DNA of 64,000 nucleotides from J027 sp965215855 (GCA_965215855.1 CBDCER010000001.1:124001-188000), one strand, 5' to 3'; shown: positions 51,547-61,962, numbered from the stretch's first letter. Made by a program: numbers and translations. Notes: generated from the letters alone by a model not told the origin.

Positions 51547-53838
51547 TCAGTCCAGTAGGCGTGTAGGGTCGGTACGTCGGATATAGCGGCGAAAGGCTGC
51601 CAGTTCGTCCCAGGCATGTTGCAGGCGACTGATGTCATTTTCTACAAAATCGGCGGCAGTGATGTGGACATTGCCACGTGGGCTGATGGTCACATTGTCG
51701 CCCAGTAGATAGTCCAGGCCCAGGCGGACGAGTTGCTCATTGACGCCTAACCGCTCGCGGAGTTGGGTCAGGGTGGTTTTGCCATCCTGGGAGTTGACGA
51801 CGGTCTTGACCAGTCCGCGCAGCGTCTTGAGGAAGGCGGGCAGGCTGTCGATGGGTGATGGGGCAGCGACCAGATAGACGCGGGCGGGTTGGACAGCATT
51901 GATAGCGTGGACGATGTGGTCGAAGCCGGTGGGTGCGGTCAGGATGACCAGGGCGGCGGCGGGTTGCAGTTGGCTGAGGGGGAAGCCGGGTGATTTGCTG
52001 GCCGGGAATCCTTCGGCCCAGACAGCCAGATCGGTTTCCTGCTGGCGAATATCATCGAGTGCATCCAGTGCGTGACCAGTAGTACGGAAGTCAATGATTT
52101 CGGCGGTTTCGACGGGGTCGGGGGTAGGGGCCTCGATTTGCTGCCAATCTACCAGCGTAACTTGTAATTCGGATACCTCGCGGTAGGTGGAAATGTCGAT
52201 GGTGTAGGCCAGATCAAAACGCCCATCCAGCAGTGGTTCATCGGCGCTATTCCACCAAAACACTGTCTGGCGATGGCCCTCACGGTCTTGCACGGTCACG
52301 CGGCGATGCTGGTTGTTTTTGCCGAGTTTGGCAGTGCTGGCGGTAGATAAATCAGGTGTGACGAAGATAGGTTGTGGATTGCCCGCGCCGAAGGGGGCCA
52401 GTCGCCGCAACTGGTAGGCGAAATCCAGCGATAGGTTTTCCAATGATAATTGACCGTCAATCGAGATTTCATCGGGCGGCACATCCTGGCGCACATCAGC
52501 GAAGGCTTGCGAGAGGCGACGGCGCAATAGCGGGGCGTTGTCCCCATCCACCGATAATCCGCCTGCGCCTTCATGACCGCCATATTTCAGCAGAATACTA
52601 TCCAATTGAGCCAGCGCCTCGCCGACATGGTAGCCGGGGATGCTGCGAAGGGAGCCGCGCATTGAGCCATCATCGGCGGTGACGAGCATAGCAACCGGCT
52701 TGTGATAGGTTTCGGCCAAACGAGCTGCGACGATACCCACCACACCGCTATGCCAGTTGGGGCTGCTGAGGACGAGGCTCTCCCAATTGAGCAGGGTGGG
52801 ATCGCGTTCGATTTGCTCCTGGGCCGCAGCATAAACCTGGTCAGTCAGCATCCGGCGGCGGCGATTGAGGCCATCGGCTTCCTGGGCAAGTTGCTGGGCG
52901 GTGACGGGGTCGGTGGTGGTCAAGAGTTCGACAGCTTTTTCGGCAGTATCGAGGCGACCCAATGCGTTAAGAGCTGGCGCGACGCGAAAGCCGATGTCGG
53001 ATTCGGTCAGGGTAGCGGGGTTGATGCTGAACTGGCGACAGAGTGCGATGAGGCCGGGACGCTCGGTTTTGTGGAGAGCACGAAGACCTAATTGCACCAG
53101 ATAGCGCGTATCGTTGATGAGTTCCACCACGTCGGCCACCAGGCCAATTGCTACCAAATCCAGGAAACGCCGCGCTTCTGAGGCACGGTTTTGGGCGGTG
53201 TAGAGGGCTTGTAGCAGCAGATAGCTGACTCCAACGCCCGATAGTGTCCGCAGCGGGTGATTTTCGTTTTGGAGGCGTAGTGGATTGATAAGCGCATCGG
53301 CGGGTGGTAGTGTTTCAGGGAGTTCGTGATGGTCAGCGATGATGGTTGGGATGCCGAGCGATTTGACATGGGCAATGGCTTCGACATCCGCCGAACCAGT
53401 ATCGCAGACCAGCAGCAAATCAGGCGATTGTTCATTGAGCATTGGCACTAAACTGCTGAGATGCACGCCGTGCGATTCACGCTGGCGGTTGGGGATGTAG
53501 TAGCTGACATCCAGGCCAAGTCGCTGCAAGCCTTCAACCAGGATAGCGGTGGAGGTCTGGCCGTCGGCGTCGAAATCGCCCCAGACGAGGACATGGGCGT
53601 TTTCTTGTGCAATGAGTTTGCTCAGAATGGCGATGGCACGATCCAGGTCGGGCAGTTGAGATGGCAGCGCCGGGTGGTAGTGTTCGGGCGAGAGATGGGC
53701 GGCGGCGGTTTCTGCGTCATCAATGCCGCGTTGATGCAGGATAGCCAGTAATTCGGGTGGTAAGGGGCCGCCAGGCAGTTGCCAGTCGCTTTCAGGGAGT
53801 GGGCCATCAATGGTATAGCGCCAGACTTTATCTGTCAT
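51547..53838 (-). CDS. recJ: Single-stranded-DNA exonuclease RecJ
   Basis: 763 residues. The DHH phosphoesterase residues are clear: DFDADG at 88-93, DTGSAD at 146-151, ADHHE near 169. The DHHA1 region contains GGHEGAGGLSVDGD. An OB-fold (RRVTVQDREGHRQTVFWW) follows. The C-terminal 200 residues, including LVILTAPTGFDHIVHAI and a helix-turn-helix-like end (LRERLGVNEQLVRLGLDYLLGD), are an added domain. RecJ degrades single strands 5' to 3' in RecF-path recombination and mismatch repair. It lies 2 bases after the Fe-S nuclease gene stop. Confidence 0.95.
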   Translation of the reverse strand: MTDKVWRYTIDGPLPESDWQLPGGPLPPELLAILHQRGIDDAETAAAHLSPEHYHPALPSQLPDLDRAIAILSKLIAQENAHVLVWGDFDADGQTSTAILVEGLQRLGLDVSYYIPNRQRESHGVHLSSLVPMLNEQSPDLLLVCDTGSADVEAIAHVKSLGIPTIIADHHELPETLPPADALINPLRLQNENHPLRTLSGVGVSYLLLQALYTAQNRASEARRFLDLVAIGLVADVVELINDTRYLVQLGLRALHKTERPGLIALCRQFSINPATLTESDIGFRVAPALNALGRLDTAEKAVELLTTTDPVTAQQLAQEADGLNRRRRMLTDQVYAAAQEQIERDPTLLNWESLVLSSPNWHSGVVGIVAARLAETYHKPVAMLVTADDGSMRGSLRSIPGYHVGEALAQLDSILLKYGGHEGAGGLSVDGDNAPLLRRRLSQAFADVRQDVPPDEISIDGQLSLENLSLDFAYQLRRLAPFGAGNPQPIFVTPDLSTASTAKLGKNNQHRRVTVQDREGHRQTVFWWNSADEPLLDGRFDLAYTIDISTYREVSELQVTLVDWQQIEAPTPDPVETAEIIDFRTTGHALDALDDIRQQETDLAVWAEGFPASKSPGFPLSQLQPAAALVILTAPTGFDHIVHAINAVQPARVYLVAAPSPIDSLPAFLKTLRGLVKTVVNSQDGKTTLTQLRERLGVNEQLVRLGLDYLLGDNVTISPRGNVHITAADFVENDISRLQHAWDELAAFRRYIRRTDPTRLLD

Positions 53839-53840
53839 GA

Positions 53841-54668
53841 CTAAAACTCCACTGCTGAGGTATCCAGCGGCAGGGTATCATCTAGCCGCCAGTAATTGTC
53901 CAAATCCTCCGCCGTGATGTCGCTGATGGTAGGGCTGGTGCCGCGTTCGCAGAGGCCGCGATAGTAACAAAAACGGCAAGGCCGCTCGTCGGGTACTTTG
54001 GGGAAATCGGAACTGTCGATAGCGGCGATGACGGATTGGATGCGGCTTTTGTACTCGTCAGCAGATTGCTGGTTGATGTTGAAGGTGCGTATTTCCCCAT
54101 CGACGATACCCGCATAGATCAGCACGTAGTTGGCGATAGGCGTTGTGACCAGCCGGACGGCTTCTGTGAACAAAATATAGCCGTAAACAATGGTCTGCAT
54201 CCGGCGTGATAACCTGGATTCAGATGGTAGTCTGCCGGTTTTCCAGTCTACGGCGAACAGCGTATCTTTTTGTCGGCCAATCAGGTCAAACTTGGCGAGC
54301 AGCGGGCGGCTATCCAGCGTCGTCGATAGCGATATTTCGGGCCATGCTCGCTCGAATTCTCCCAGACGTTTCAAAATATCCTGGTAACGCCGGAACCAAT
54401 CCTGCAAGGTCGAGTCGGCGTTGCGGAGAAGTGCCTCATCTGGGATGCCGAGTTGGTGACGTTCGACCATCAGGTGGAAGCGTTGGCCGCGCTGCATGGC
54501 GTTCTCAAAATCAGCCTGCGGCTCAATGAGCGGCGAGGGCCATTGTTGGTTGAGGATGTATTTCAGGTAGAAGCGGCGCGGACAATCCTCAAAATCCTGT
54601 AGTTTGGATTGGGTGAATTGAAAACCACGCGGCAGACTGAGCGCGGCGTCAACTTGAAGATCAGCCAT
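53841..54668 (-). CDS. PD-(D/E)XK nuclease with AddB/Cas4-like Fe-S cysteines
   Basis: 275 residues. The start TQSKLQDFEDCPRRFYLKYIL carries C29, and the C-terminus has CRFCYYRGLC, giving four cysteines arranged as in AddB and Cas4 iron-sulfur nucleases. The catalytic core is D in LLAKFDLIGRQ, then DWKTGRLP (DxK), followed by QTIVYGYILF. This is the nuclease module normally fused at the end of AddB or AddA; here it is separate. It overlaps the helicase gene start by 8 bases and is 2 bases ahead of recJ, so they form one unit. Confidence 0.9.
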   Translation of the reverse strand: MADLQVDAALSLPRGFQFTQSKLQDFEDCPRRFYLKYILNQQWPSPLIEPQADFENAMQRGQRFHLMVERHQLGIPDEALLRNADSTLQDWFRRYQDILKRLGEFERAWPEISLSTTLDSRPLLAKFDLIGRQKDTLFAVDWKTGRLPSESRLSRRMQTIVYGYILFTEAVRLVTTPIANYVLIYAGIVDGEIRTFNINQQSADEYKSRIQSVIAAIDSSDFPKVPDERPCRFCYYRGLCERGTSPTISDITAEDLDNYWRLDDTLPLDTSAVEF

Positions 54669-56934
54669 TCAGATGCTCCAACAGATGAATGAGTGGCAGG
54701 GCAGGTTGCTTAACACGATGGCCGCCTTGTTCCCAGAAACGTCCGGTGTTCCAGGTAATGATAAGCTCGGATTTGGCGCGGGTGATGCCCACATAGAGCA
54801 GGCGCAGACGTTCGGCGGCGTTGGCGAAACGATCTTGCTTCGAGGCATCGCCCAGGTGATAGTTTGCTAGTTTGCCGTCGATCAATGCCTGGAGTTGGGC
54901 CATGATTTCGGCTTCCAGATTGAGATTGTCGCGCACGAACCATTTTTCGCCGATGAATTCTTCATATTCCAGGGCGGATGGGAAGCTATAGTTGTTGACG
55001 GCCATCAGGTAGACACGATCCCATTCCAGCCCCTTAGCGGCGTGTAGGGTGGCGATGGTGATGGTGCTGGGTTTGGGTTCGTAGCCAGTTTCGCTATCGT
55101 CGAAGCCGATGAAGCGGCGCTCGTTTTCGCTGATGCGGCGCAGCTCTTCAGCGAATTCGGTCAGGCGATAGCTGGCATGATCCCGTGAGATGCTTTTGAG
55201 GACGACGGCGATTTTGTAGGCCAGGGCGATGTCGGCGGGGTCGGTAAAAATGTCGCCGCTGATGGTTAAGACAAGTTGGTCGATAGGCAGACTGGTTGCA
55301 TCTAGCCAGCGGCGGATTAGGATGATGAAAGCCTGGAGATCGGCTTGCCACTCATCGTCAAGGCTGGTTACTTTCAATACCTCGCGCCAGTCGGTCTCAA
55401 CAGGCCAAATAATTTCTTCAACACGATTCAGGCGACTGAGTAAGCGGGCGATGGGGGGCCGCGCGTTGTCTTCATCTTCATCGTCGTTGTCTACTCCTAG
55501 TGCAGAAATGTGGCGTAGCCAGACTCCATGATAGGTTTGGGCTAATTTGCGGGCGCTGCGAGGATCGGCCAGGTAGTCCATCACGAAGCCGAGAATACGG
55601 GCGGTTTGGCGTGTTTCGGTGGTGCTGCGGAGCAATTCTTCGTAATCTAGATGATGGTGTTTTAGTTGCTCGGCCAATTGATAGCCCCGGTTGTTTTCCG
55701 GCACGAGGACGGCGACGGTTTTATCGGGATTATCTGGTAGCCAGTTGAGTAGATTTCGCACCACCATATTCAGTTCGTCATCGGGCGTCAGTTGCTTGTT
55801 GGCGGGGTAAATATAGATATTCGAGACGGCGTCTCGGGGATTTTCTTGCACATCGCCAGGTTCGGTGGGTTCAATACGCTGGAAGTAGAAGGCGTCACGT
55901 AGCGTCGAAACGGGATGGTCATAGACGCTCCAGCGGGCAAGTTCGTTGGCGAGTTCCATGATTTTGCGCGAGGAACGTCCAGATTTGCTGAGGGGGTGTT
56001 CGCGGACATCGTCACGAGCCAGAAATTCGCGCAAATAGCGTAGATCGGCAGTGGTGAACGTGGTGTTGATGGCCTGATTGGGATCACCAACGCGCACCCA
56101 GTTTTTGCCAGCGGAGAGCAGTTCGAGCATCTCTTGTTGGAGCTTGCTGCTGTCCTGGGCTTCGTCTTCCAGGATGTACGGCCATTTTTCGCGCTGACGT
56201 TTGAGGAAGCGTTCGTCTTCTTCCAATGCGATCAGTGCCAGCCGTACCAGGTCATCGAAATCTACCGCGCCGCGATAGGCCAGGCTGCGCTGATAGTCTT
56301 GATAAACAGTGACGGCGAAGCGGGCCAGATCGAAGGTTTCATCAGTTCCATTCAATGCGTTTAACAGGTCTTCGGGAGTCTGGCGGTGGGCTTTGGCATT
56401 GCTAATGAAACGGGCAGCTAGGTCTTCGAGGGCGACTGGCAGGTGATGTTGAAAGACACGATTCTGCTGGTTTTCGCTAATATCTTCGTCGAGTATCCAA
56501 GCCAGACGCGGACGCCATTCGGGAAGATGGGCGTTGACGGCTTCAATTTGTATATTACGCGAGACACGTTCATCGACAATGCGAAAGTCTTCAGCCAGAC
56601 CAACCAGGGTCGGGCGCTCGCGCACGATGTCATGGGCCAGGCCGTGCAGGGTGCGGACGCGGTAGCCGCTATAGGGCAATAAGCCGCGCTCGTGTTCCAG
56701 GATATGGGCGATGCGGCTTTTGAAACTGTTGACAGCGGAATTGGTGAAGGTCACGATGAGGACCTCGCGCTCGTTCTTAAAGCTACGCGAGTCTAGGCGT
56801 TGCACCAATTGAGCAGCGAGATGCGATAGGGTGAAGGTTTTGCCGCTGCCAGGGACGGCGGAAATACCCATCAGACCCCGACTGTAGCCGCCGATGATGT
56901 CCCATTGTTGCTGGCGAAACTTAAAGTCAGTCAT
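54661..56934 (-). CDS. UvrD/PcrA-type superfamily 1 helicase
   Basis: 757 residues with all SF1A motifs: Walker A AVPGSGKTFT at 26-35, motif Ia VTFTNSAVNSFKSRI near 61-75, II EDEAQDSS at 256-263, III GDPNQAI at 283-289, V TLHAAKGLEWDRVYL, VI LYVGITRAKSELIITW. All ATPase residues are present, so it should be an active translocase. It has no fused nuclease domain. It overlaps the AddB-like gene by 4 bases and the nuclease gene by 8 bases, which fits a complex. Confidence 0.92.
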   Translation of the reverse strand: MTDFKFRQQQWDIIGGYSRGLMGISAVPGSGKTFTLSHLAAQLVQRLDSRSFKNEREVLIVTFTNSAVNSFKSRIAHILEHERGLLPYSGYRVRTLHGLAHDIVRERPTLVGLAEDFRIVDERVSRNIQIEAVNAHLPEWRPRLAWILDEDISENQQNRVFQHHLPVALEDLAARFISNAKAHRQTPEDLLNALNGTDETFDLARFAVTVYQDYQRSLAYRGAVDFDDLVRLALIALEEDERFLKRQREKWPYILEDEAQDSSKLQQEMLELLSAGKNWVRVGDPNQAINTTFTTADLRYLREFLARDDVREHPLSKSGRSSRKIMELANELARWSVYDHPVSTLRDAFYFQRIEPTEPGDVQENPRDAVSNIYIYPANKQLTPDDELNMVVRNLLNWLPDNPDKTVAVLVPENNRGYQLAEQLKHHHLDYEELLRSTTETRQTARILGFVMDYLADPRSARKLAQTYHGVWLRHISALGVDNDDEDEDNARPPIARLLSRLNRVEEIIWPVETDWREVLKVTSLDDEWQADLQAFIILIRRWLDATSLPIDQLVLTISGDIFTDPADIALAYKIAVVLKSISRDHASYRLTEFAEELRRISENERRFIGFDDSETGYEPKPSTITIATLHAAKGLEWDRVYLMAVNNYSFPSALEYEEFIGEKWFVRDNLNLEAEIMAQLQALIDGKLANYHLGDASKQDRFANAAERLRLLYVGITRAKSELIITWNTGRFWEQGGHRVKQPALPLIHLLEHLNG

Positions 56935-58982
56935 GCGTCACCTTCGGGACGAAGAATATGCTGGAACAAATGTAGCAACGGTCCGCGTTGCTCGAAGCCT
57001 TGTTCGCCCAGGTCAGCAATGGCAAGGAAGAGCTGCTGGTGACAGCGGCGCACCAATCCCAACACCAGTCGGTAGAGCGTTTGCCAATTGGTATCTTGTT
57101 CGTCTTCATCAGTCCAGATATGATCGACCGGATAATCGCGGCGCAAAACATAGGGGTGGGTCAGCGGCTGATCCAGACGTTCGCCCCAGGCTTGACTACC
57201 GACGTCAATCCAGAATTGGTAATCCACTGGGCGGTTCCGCATCAAGTAGGTGTAGGCGGGCGCGATGAACACAGCGTCGGTTTCTTCTTTTTGCCAGCTA
57301 AGAGGGTGGAAAGCGGCCAATAAGCCCTCGCTGACGAGTTCACGATAGATATGCCAGACGGGTGACCAATCGTCTGTTCCTTCGGGGTAGAGTGCTACGC
57401 GGAAACTGTAGGCTGAATCAATCAGTTGAGCAGCGACAGTTCCGGTATCCAAATCGGTCTGGAAGCCAAAGCCAGTCTGCGTAGCAACATCGCCGAATAG
57501 GCTTCGTAGGAAATGGTCGGGCGGGGTGGACGCTGCCAGTTCACGTTGCTGGAGGAGCCAATCGCGCAGATGTTGATAGCGTTCGCCGCTGGTGTAGGTG
57601 ATGCGTTGCTGCATCGTGGCGTTGATGATGTCGAAGGGGCCGGGTTCGTGCCTGCCTACACCATATACAATGTCGGTCAAAAGCCCGGCACGGATTGGAT
57701 CGAGGCCATCTATCAGTTGCACAAGGGCACTGGCGAAATCGTTGGCTTGTGGCGTGGTCGGTTCAGTGGGGTTAACCAGTTGCATCAGCGTCAGCATGGC
57801 CCGTGCTGCTGGTTCTTCACGGATGGCGCGTGATGGACGGTGGGAGACGATGGGTACGCCTGCATTTTCGAGGCGATTCATGACGGAAAAGCGCAATGAG
57901 TCATTTAGGAATGGAGCGATGAGAACGATTTCGCGGGGCGAGATGCGTTGGTTGTGGACCAGATCTATAACCTGTTCACAAACCCAATCTAGCATTTGGG
58001 GGTAGAAGGTATAGAACTGGTAGGTGAACGCGGCTTCGGGATCACCGGTGGGAGCCGGAATATCTCCCGTGTCGTCAAATGCTTGAGCAACAGCTTGCTC
58101 CAGGTGTTGCAAGGGCGGCGATTGCCCATGAGCGGTTGCGTGGACTTCATGCGACTGGCAGAGGTCGCGCAGGTGATGGGCCGCGTCGGGTTCTGCACCC
58201 AGGAAAATGCGATATCCAGCGTCGCTATCGTAGACCAGCAAGGCGGATTCGAGTGACGGCCACAGCCAGCGAATGAAGTCGAGCGCAACAGGGCTATTTT
58301 CTTCGATGTTGTCAGCAACCAGGTGGCGATATTGTTTCCGCAGATAGGCAGCCGATTGCTCTATGTTCAGAATGTGGCGGGTAAAGACTTCGATTTGTAA
58401 CGAGAAATCTAGCAAATTGTGTTGCAGACAGTGGGCGCGGAAATTTTGGGCGACTTCCTGCCAAGTGCGATAAACCATGTGGCGGCTAGAATGCCCTCCC
58501 CAGGCGGCAATAAGGCGCTCGGTTACGTCTTCGATGTTAAAGCCGTTGATGGCAGCTTTGGAGAGGTTATCGAGTGCCTGGGCAATCAAACGGGCACGGG
58601 GCACGCTGACACTATCGAAACGTCCGGTCTGAGTGGCCTCATCGACAAATTGGGCCATGTGATATTGAGCAGTTTCGATGGTCAGAAAAGTGGGTTCTGT
58701 ATCGCCTGCAAAACCAGCAGGTTCGGCGATTAAGGGCCAGAATCGCTCGGCACTGCGGCGGGCCAGACCACCGATGGTCACAATATCGACGCCAGCGACA
58801 TTCGACCAGCCGGATTCCACCAAGTTGATTTGATAAGGACGTCCCAGTGTACGTTGGGGAACGAGTGCCAGAACCGCGTATGGGGAGACGTCATCTTCTA
58901 GCAGGGAATGTAGATGTTGCATAGCAGCGGTTGTTTTACCAGTTCCCGCCGGACCTTCTAGGAATGTTGTTGTCATGGGCAT
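56931..58982 (-). CDS. AddB-like helicase-related protein
   Basis: 683 residues. Walker A is intact: EGPAGTGKTTAA at 9-20. Segments such as VPQRTLGRPYQINLV, IVTIGGLARRSAERF, VADNIEENSPVALDF and VYDSDAGYRIFLGA align in style with SF1 motifs, but motif II lacks a clear DExx pair and motif VI is not evident. The C-terminus (AIADLGEQGFEQRGPLLHLF) is found in AddB-like partners. So it probably holds DNA rather than driving strong unwinding. It heads the leftward operon; 205 bp separates it from the P-type ATPase, with no gene seen there. Confidence 0.72.
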   Translation of the reverse strand: MPMTTTFLEGPAGTGKTTAAMQHLHSLLEDDVSPYAVLALVPQRTLGRPYQINLVESGWSNVAGVDIVTIGGLARRSAERFWPLIAEPAGFAGDTEPTFLTIETAQYHMAQFVDEATQTGRFDSVSVPRARLIAQALDNLSKAAINGFNIEDVTERLIAAWGGHSSRHMVYRTWQEVAQNFRAHCLQHNLLDFSLQIEVFTRHILNIEQSAAYLRKQYRHLVADNIEENSPVALDFIRWLWPSLESALLVYDSDAGYRIFLGAEPDAAHHLRDLCQSHEVHATAHGQSPPLQHLEQAVAQAFDDTGDIPAPTGDPEAAFTYQFYTFYPQMLDWVCEQVIDLVHNQRISPREIVLIAPFLNDSLRFSVMNRLENAGVPIVSHRPSRAIREEPAARAMLTLMQLVNPTEPTTPQANDFASALVQLIDGLDPIRAGLLTDIVYGVGRHEPGPFDIINATMQQRITYTSGERYQHLRDWLLQQRELAASTPPDHFLRSLFGDVATQTGFGFQTDLDTGTVAAQLIDSAYSFRVALYPEGTDDWSPVWHIYRELVSEGLLAAFHPLSWQKEETDAVFIAPAYTYLMRNRPVDYQFWIDVGSQAWGERLDQPLTHPYVLRRDYPVDHIWTDEDEQDTNWQTLYRLVLGLVRRCHQQLFLAIADLGEQGFEQRGPLLHLFQHILRPEGDA

Positions 58983-59187
58983 ATTCAGGTTGATGGAAAT
59001 CGTTAATAGCAGACCTATTTTATCATAGAATGGCCGTTTTCAGGCGATTAATCTGGTATGAATCATACGGCCTCATGCGCGATTCATCTTGCAGCCGTAT
59101 GCTTAAATCTGAGATAGAGTTGCCAGACATCAGCCAGACTATTAAGATTGATGGGCAACTAGATATCTCAGAACCAAAGGATTTTTT

Positions 59188-61962
59188 ATGTCTGTATGGC
59201 ACACGCAATCAATAGCCGAAGTTCTGAAGGACTTACAGGTTGATTCGGACACAGGATTATCGGCAGAAGAAGTTCAGAAACGGATGGCGCAGTATGGCCC
59301 AAACCAACTGGCCGAAGCACCTCCCGTCAGTTTTTGGAAACGGTTAGCGGCCCAATTCAATAACTTTGTGATTTATATTTTGCTGTTTGCTGCTGTTGTT
59401 TCATTTATTCTGAGCCTGACGGAGGATAAACCGCCCTATGAATCGGTGGCGATTATGGCAATCGTCATTCTTAATACGGCGTTGGGGGTTGTGCAGGAAG
59501 GCCGGGCCGAGCAAGCATTGGCGGCACTGAAGAAACTGGCGGCTCCCGATGCACGGGTTCTGCGTGGGGGACATACATTGGCAGTCACAGCATCCAAGAT
59601 TGTGCCCGGTGACATTGTGCTGCTAGAGGCAGGTGATAATATACCAGCCGATTTGCGCTTGCTTGAAACGGCGAACCTGAGTATTGAAGAAGCATCGTTG
59701 ACTGGCGAATCTGTGCCCGTGCAAAAGGATGCGACTGAGATTGCAGGCGAACATGCGGTGTTGGGAGACCGGCACAATATGGCGTATTCGAGTACAGTTG
59801 CGACCTATGGGCGTGGCAAGGCCGTCGTTGTGGCAACGGGGATGCAGACCGAGATTGGCAAGATCGCCGAGCAGTTGCAATCCACCGAAATTGAGGAAAC
59901 GCCATTGCAAGAGAGTCTCAATGAATTGGGGCGAATGCTGAGTATCGCGGCGTTGATTATTTGCGGCATTATTTTTGCTTTGGGGGCGGTTCAGGCGTTG
60001 CGGCATGGCGAGGAATTGATTGTTGCGCTGGAGGAAAGCTTCCTCATTGCGATTTCGTTGGCGATTGCGGCTGTACCGGAGGGGTTGCCAGCGGTGGTGA
60101 CAATTAATCTGGCGATTGGAATGCGTGAGATGATCCAACGCAATGCACTCATTCGACGTCTGCCAGCGGTGGAGACGTTGGGCAGTGCAACAGCGATTTG
60201 CTCCGATAAAACTGGTACGCTGACCCAAAATCAGATGACGGCGGTGCGATTAGTGGTCGCTGGACAACGCCTGGATGTGACGGGCGAAGGCTATGGTGTA
60301 GAAGGTGATTTCCGACTGAATGGCGAGGTCAAGGACCCGCATGAGTGGTTACAGCTGGAACGATTGTTGTTGGGTGGCTTGCTGGCGAGCGATGCACGGT
60401 TGGAAAAAGACGAGGAAGCGCCAACTGGCTACCGGATGGTGGGTGATCCGACTGAAGGAGCGATGGTGGTGGCGGCGGCCAAAGCGGGCTACTGGCGCAA
60501 AGAGACTGAGCAGCAATATCCACGTGTGGCGGAAGTGCCCTTCGACTCGGCCCGCAAGCGCATGAGCACCATCCACAAGTTGCCAGACGGGAACGGCTAT
60601 TTGGCCTTTGTGAAGGGCGCACCCGATATTGTCATCGACCTGTGTGACACGTTGTATGAAAATGGCGATTCGGTCCCCATTACGCCAGAACGTCGCCAGA
60701 ATATTCTGGATGTTAATAGCGGGATGGCGAGTGAGGCGTTGCGGGTGTTGGCGGTGGCTCAACGTCGGTTGGATAAGCTACCGGACGAGGTTGATTCAGA
60801 AACAGTAGAGCGTGATCTGGAGTTGGTGGGGTTGATTGCTTTGCGTGATCCAGCCCGGCCAGAAGTCAAGCCAGCGATTGAGCAGGCCCGCAGTGCCGGT
60901 ATTCGTACTGTAATGGTGACAGGGGATTATCCGGATACTGCCAGAGCCATTGCTGAAGAGATTGGCTTGTTGCGTAAGGATGGGCGGGTAGTCAGTGGGG
61001 CTGAATTGGAACAGATGTCGGACGATGAGCTGGATACCATTTTGGCGGATGTTGATGCTTTTGCACGGGTTTCGCCCAGCCACAAAGTGCGGATCGTGGA
61101 AGCTTTCCGGCGCGATAGGCACGTGGTGGCGATGACGGGCGATGGTGTCAATGATGCACCTGCGCTCAAACGCTCTAGTATTGGCGTGGCAATGGGTATC
61201 ACTGGCACGGATGTGAGTAAAGAAAGCGCCGATATGATCCTGACCGATGATAACTATGCCAGTATTGTGTCGGCTGTGGAGCAGGGACGCATCATCTATG
61301 GCAATATCCGCAAGTTTGTCTACTTTTTGCTGAGTTGTAACTTGGCTGAAATTTCAGTGATTTTCCTGGCGACATTGTTTGATTGGGGAACGCCGCTGAC
61401 GGCCATTCAATTGCTGTGGCTCAATCTGGTGACGGATGGTGCGCCTGCGTTGGCATTGGGTGTCGAGAAAGGCGACCCAGACATCATGGCGCATCCACCA
61501 CGCGATCCCGATGAACCGATTATCAACGAGGACATGCAGATTGGCATGGTGATTCAGACGATAGTGATGACGGCTGTCACACTGATTGCCTATGCTTATG
61601 GCCGCGACAAAGGTGGTATCGAGTTAGGGCGTACTCTAGCGTTTATGACCCTGTCGGCGGCGCAGTTAACTCGTGCCTATAGTTCACGTTCGGAGCTGTT
61701 TACGATATTCCGCATTGGTGTGTTTAGCAATAAATATATGCAATGGGCAGTGTTGACGTCGTTGATTGGCTTGTTGCTGGTGGTGTATGTACCATTTTTG
61801 CAAACGATTTTCGAGACGGTGTCGATGACAGCAGAACATTGGGCTGTGGTGTTGCCATTGTTGTTGTTGCCGACGGTAGCGGCTGAGGCAACTAAGCCTT
61901 TCTTGCAGCGGCGTCATGCACAACGTGAGGCGGCAGCGATGGCGAGTTCTGAAGCTGTTTAA
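59188..61962 (+). CDS. P-type cation ATPase, Ca2+ (P2A)-like
   Basis: 924 residues, full length for the family. N-terminal cation-ATPase domain (LSAEEVQKRMAQYGPNQL), TGES actuator loop in SLTGESVPV, membrane ion-binding AVPEGLPAVVT, phosphorylated D340 in CSDKTGTLTQNQM, KGAPD nucleotide loop, GDGVNDAPALK hinge and NLVTDGAPALALGVEKGDPDIM in M6. The M4 PEGLP and M6 NxxTD residues support Ca2+ or Mn2+. It pumps ions out across the inner membrane. The AAAGGA ribosome site precedes ATG. A hairpin follows the gene. Confidence 0.93.
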   Translation: MSVWHTQSIAEVLKDLQVDSDTGLSAEEVQKRMAQYGPNQLAEAPPVSFWKRLAAQFNNFVIYILLFAAVVSFILSLTEDKPPYESVAIMAIVILNTALGVVQEGRAEQALAALKKLAAPDARVLRGGHTLAVTASKIVPGDIVLLEAGDNIPADLRLLETANLSIEEASLTGESVPVQKDATEIAGEHAVLGDRHNMAYSSTVATYGRGKAVVVATGMQTEIGKIAEQLQSTEIEETPLQESLNELGRMLSIAALIICGIIFALGAVQALRHGEELIVALEESFLIAISLAIAAVPEGLPAVVTINLAIGMREMIQRNALIRRLPAVETLGSATAICSDKTGTLTQNQMTAVRLVVAGQRLDVTGEGYGVEGDFRLNGEVKDPHEWLQLERLLLGGLLASDARLEKDEEAPTGYRMVGDPTEGAMVVAAAKAGYWRKETEQQYPRVAEVPFDSARKRMSTIHKLPDGNGYLAFVKGAPDIVIDLCDTLYENGDSVPITPERRQNILDVNSGMASEALRVLAVAQRRLDKLPDEVDSETVERDLELVGLIALRDPARPEVKPAIEQARSAGIRTVMVTGDYPDTARAIAEEIGLLRKDGRVVSGAELEQMSDDELDTILADVDAFARVSPSHKVRIVEAFRRDRHVVAMTGDGVNDAPALKRSSIGVAMGITGTDVSKESADMILTDDNYASIVSAVEQGRIIYGNIRKFVYFLLSCNLAEISVIFLATLFDWGTPLTAIQLLWLNLVTDGAPALALGVEKGDPDIMAHPPRDPDEPIINEDMQIGMVIQTIVMTAVTLIAYAYGRDKGGIELGRTLAFMTLSAAQLTRAYSSRSELFTIFRIGVFSNKYMQWAVLTSLIGLLLVVYVPFLQTIFETVSMTAEHWAVVLPLLLLPTVAAEATKPFLQRRHAQREAAAMASSEAV

